From positions 33,549 to 97,548 of the forward strand of contig JBGCGC010000032.1 in assembly GCA_045110475.1 (NCBI GenBank): a stretch of DNA of 64,000 nt, in the 5' to 3' direction. Of the stretch, positions 63,357-64,000 are shown in pieces (the first letter of the stretch is position 1; every line of letters starts with the position of its first letter). This DNA is from Granulosicoccus sp045110475. GTDB lineage: Bacteria; Pseudomonadota; Gammaproteobacteria; Granulosicoccales; Granulosicoccaceae. A program made the position numbers and the translations under genes. The notes under the pieces are model-generated. The model saw only the letters and a program-made list of their open reading frames with translations. It was not told where the DNA came from and made no database searches.

Positions 63357-63863
63357 ATGAGCACTCGTCCCACTCCCGATCAGTACCGTCCCGCTCAGAT
63401 CATCCTTCACTGGGTGGTCGTGATCGGCTTCATTACACAGATCGTTATTCATGAATCCATCGTCAGGGTGTATGACGCATTAGGCAATGGCACCACCCCT
63501 GACTCGATGGACAATATCCTAGCCTGGGTTCATGTTGGCACTGGCACCACTATCCTGCTGGCTGTTTTTGCGCGCTTGTATCTGCGCTATCGATATGGTG
63601 CACCGGGGCATGCTCCGGGTACACCGCCCATGCAGGCAAAAATTGCAGATATCATGCATCGAACCTTGTATGTACTGCTAATTGCCATGGCACTTACCGG
63701 CATGATCACTTGGAACGGTCTTGTCGATCTAGGCGATATCCACTTCTATATTAATGTCGCGCTGTTTTTTCTGGTATTAGGGCATGCAGGTGCAGCAATC
63801 TACAATCAGGTGGTGCGCAAGGATGGCACGCTGAATCGTATGCGACTGTCACGAAACAACTAG
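63357..63863 (+). CDS. Cytochrome b561-type membrane protein
   Basis: 168 residues with four membrane helices. Candidate haem-ligand His residues are in QIILHWVVVIG, ILAWVHVGTG, IMHRTLYVLL and LVLGHAGAAIYN, the spacing of bacterial b561/YceJ proteins that move electrons between quinone and periplasmic partners. AGGAG seven bases before ATG at 63357; an earlier ATG at 63353 is out of frame. Likely co-transcribed with the VOC dioxygenase. Its stop TAG lies in the CTAG flank of a palindromic repeat. Confidence 0.85.
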   Translation: MSTRPTPDQYRPAQIILHWVVVIGFITQIVIHESIVRVYDALGNGTTPDSMDNILAWVHVGTGTTILLAVFARLYLRYRYGAPGHAPGTPPMQAKIADIMHRTLYVLLIAMALTGMITWNGLVDLGDIHFYINVALFFLVLGHAGAAIYNQVVRKDGTLNRMRLSRNN

Positions 63864-64000
63864 CCTGGACTATTCATGAAACGTCTGATTATCGCGCAGG
63901 ACCCTGTGCCTGTAGGGAATTTCGCGAGCGAGCGGAATACAGACTGTATTTCCGAGTGAGTGAAATTTCCTACAGGTGCAGGGGACAAGTGAGAATTAGG
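63860..64000. mobile_element. CTAG-flanked palindromic repeat, copy C, cut by the window end
   Basis: Left flank CTAG (63860-63863) and end CCTGGACTATTCATGAA (63864-63880), same orientation as copy A. Centre AATACAG-A-CTGTATT at 63936-63950, 72 bp from the left end exactly as in copy A. Internal arms CCTGTAGG and CCTACAGG are complementary. 137 of an expected 158 bp are visible; the right end lies beyond the window. The stop codon of the cytochrome gene is in the left CTAG. Confidence 0.85.

Overview
The window reads as chromosome of a gammaproteobacterium. The block yhbY / rlmE-ftsH-folP-glmM-tpiA-secG-tRNA-Leu is a standard gammaproteobacterial arrangement, and the unfused 14-gene nuoA-N operon directly behind tRNA-Leu recalls environmental (Chromatiales/Granulosicoccus-like or Xanthomonadales-like) lineages more than enterics. 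Species cannot be fixed from the sequence alone.

Layout. (1) 1-8.6 kb: end of an OmpR-type regulator with a PhoQ-like sensor kinase, then housekeeping genes for rRNA modification, membrane proteolysis, folate, amino sugar, glycolysis and secretion, ending in tRNA-Leu(GAG). (2) 9.0-23.6 kb: complete NADH:quinone oxidoreductase operon. (3) 23.6-25.2 kb: an amidase and an initiator tRNA-Met with a clear promoter and terminator. (4) 25.3-28.8 kb: a small accessory locus made of a PqqD-like/HPr-kinase-like fusion, a 62-residue peptide gene and an NTP_transf_5-type nucleotidyltransferase, with a perfect CRP-type palindrome in the long intergenic region; this looks like an orphan peptide-modification system. 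(5) 29.1-30.9 kb: a CACHE-HAMP-GGDEF diguanylate cyclase. (6) 30.9-41.1 kb: a carbohydrate (sugar, polyol or sugar acid) locus with SorC regulator, binding protein, two permeases, ATPase, SDR and zinc dehydrogenases, and a large FAD/Fe-S dehydrogenase. (7) 41.3-56.3 kb: a minus-strand catabolic run of two FAH-family hydrolases, an Ldh2-type dehydrogenase, a TauBC-type transporter without a binding protein, a chorismate-mutase-like protein, a BCCT-like transporter, an N-carbamoylsarcosine-amidase-like enzyme, hydantoinases A and B and a class III CoA-transferase, divergent from an HMG-CoA-lyase/GntR pair. (8) 56.5-63.9 kb: a secreted DUF1996 protein, a HupE/UreJ-like protein with a membrane anchor, MipA, LysR, a VOC dioxygenase and a b561-type cytochrome.

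Two things stand out. One is the peptide/kinase/nucleotidyltransferase locus. The other is a family of palindromic mobile repeats (about 158 bp, 17-bp inverted ends, CTAG flanks) present in four copies; in every copy the flanking CTAG contains the TAG stop codon of the preceding gene. A second, unrelated inverted-repeat element lies at 46.0-46.2 kb.

How it fits together: the core half is respiration and cell maintenance. The accessory half suggests a marine or host-associated heterotroph that imports sugars and N-methylated or hydantoin-type compounds. HyuAB plus N-carbamoylsarcosine amidase would convert N-methylhydantoin to sarcosine, and the BCCT-like carrier may supply a substrate.
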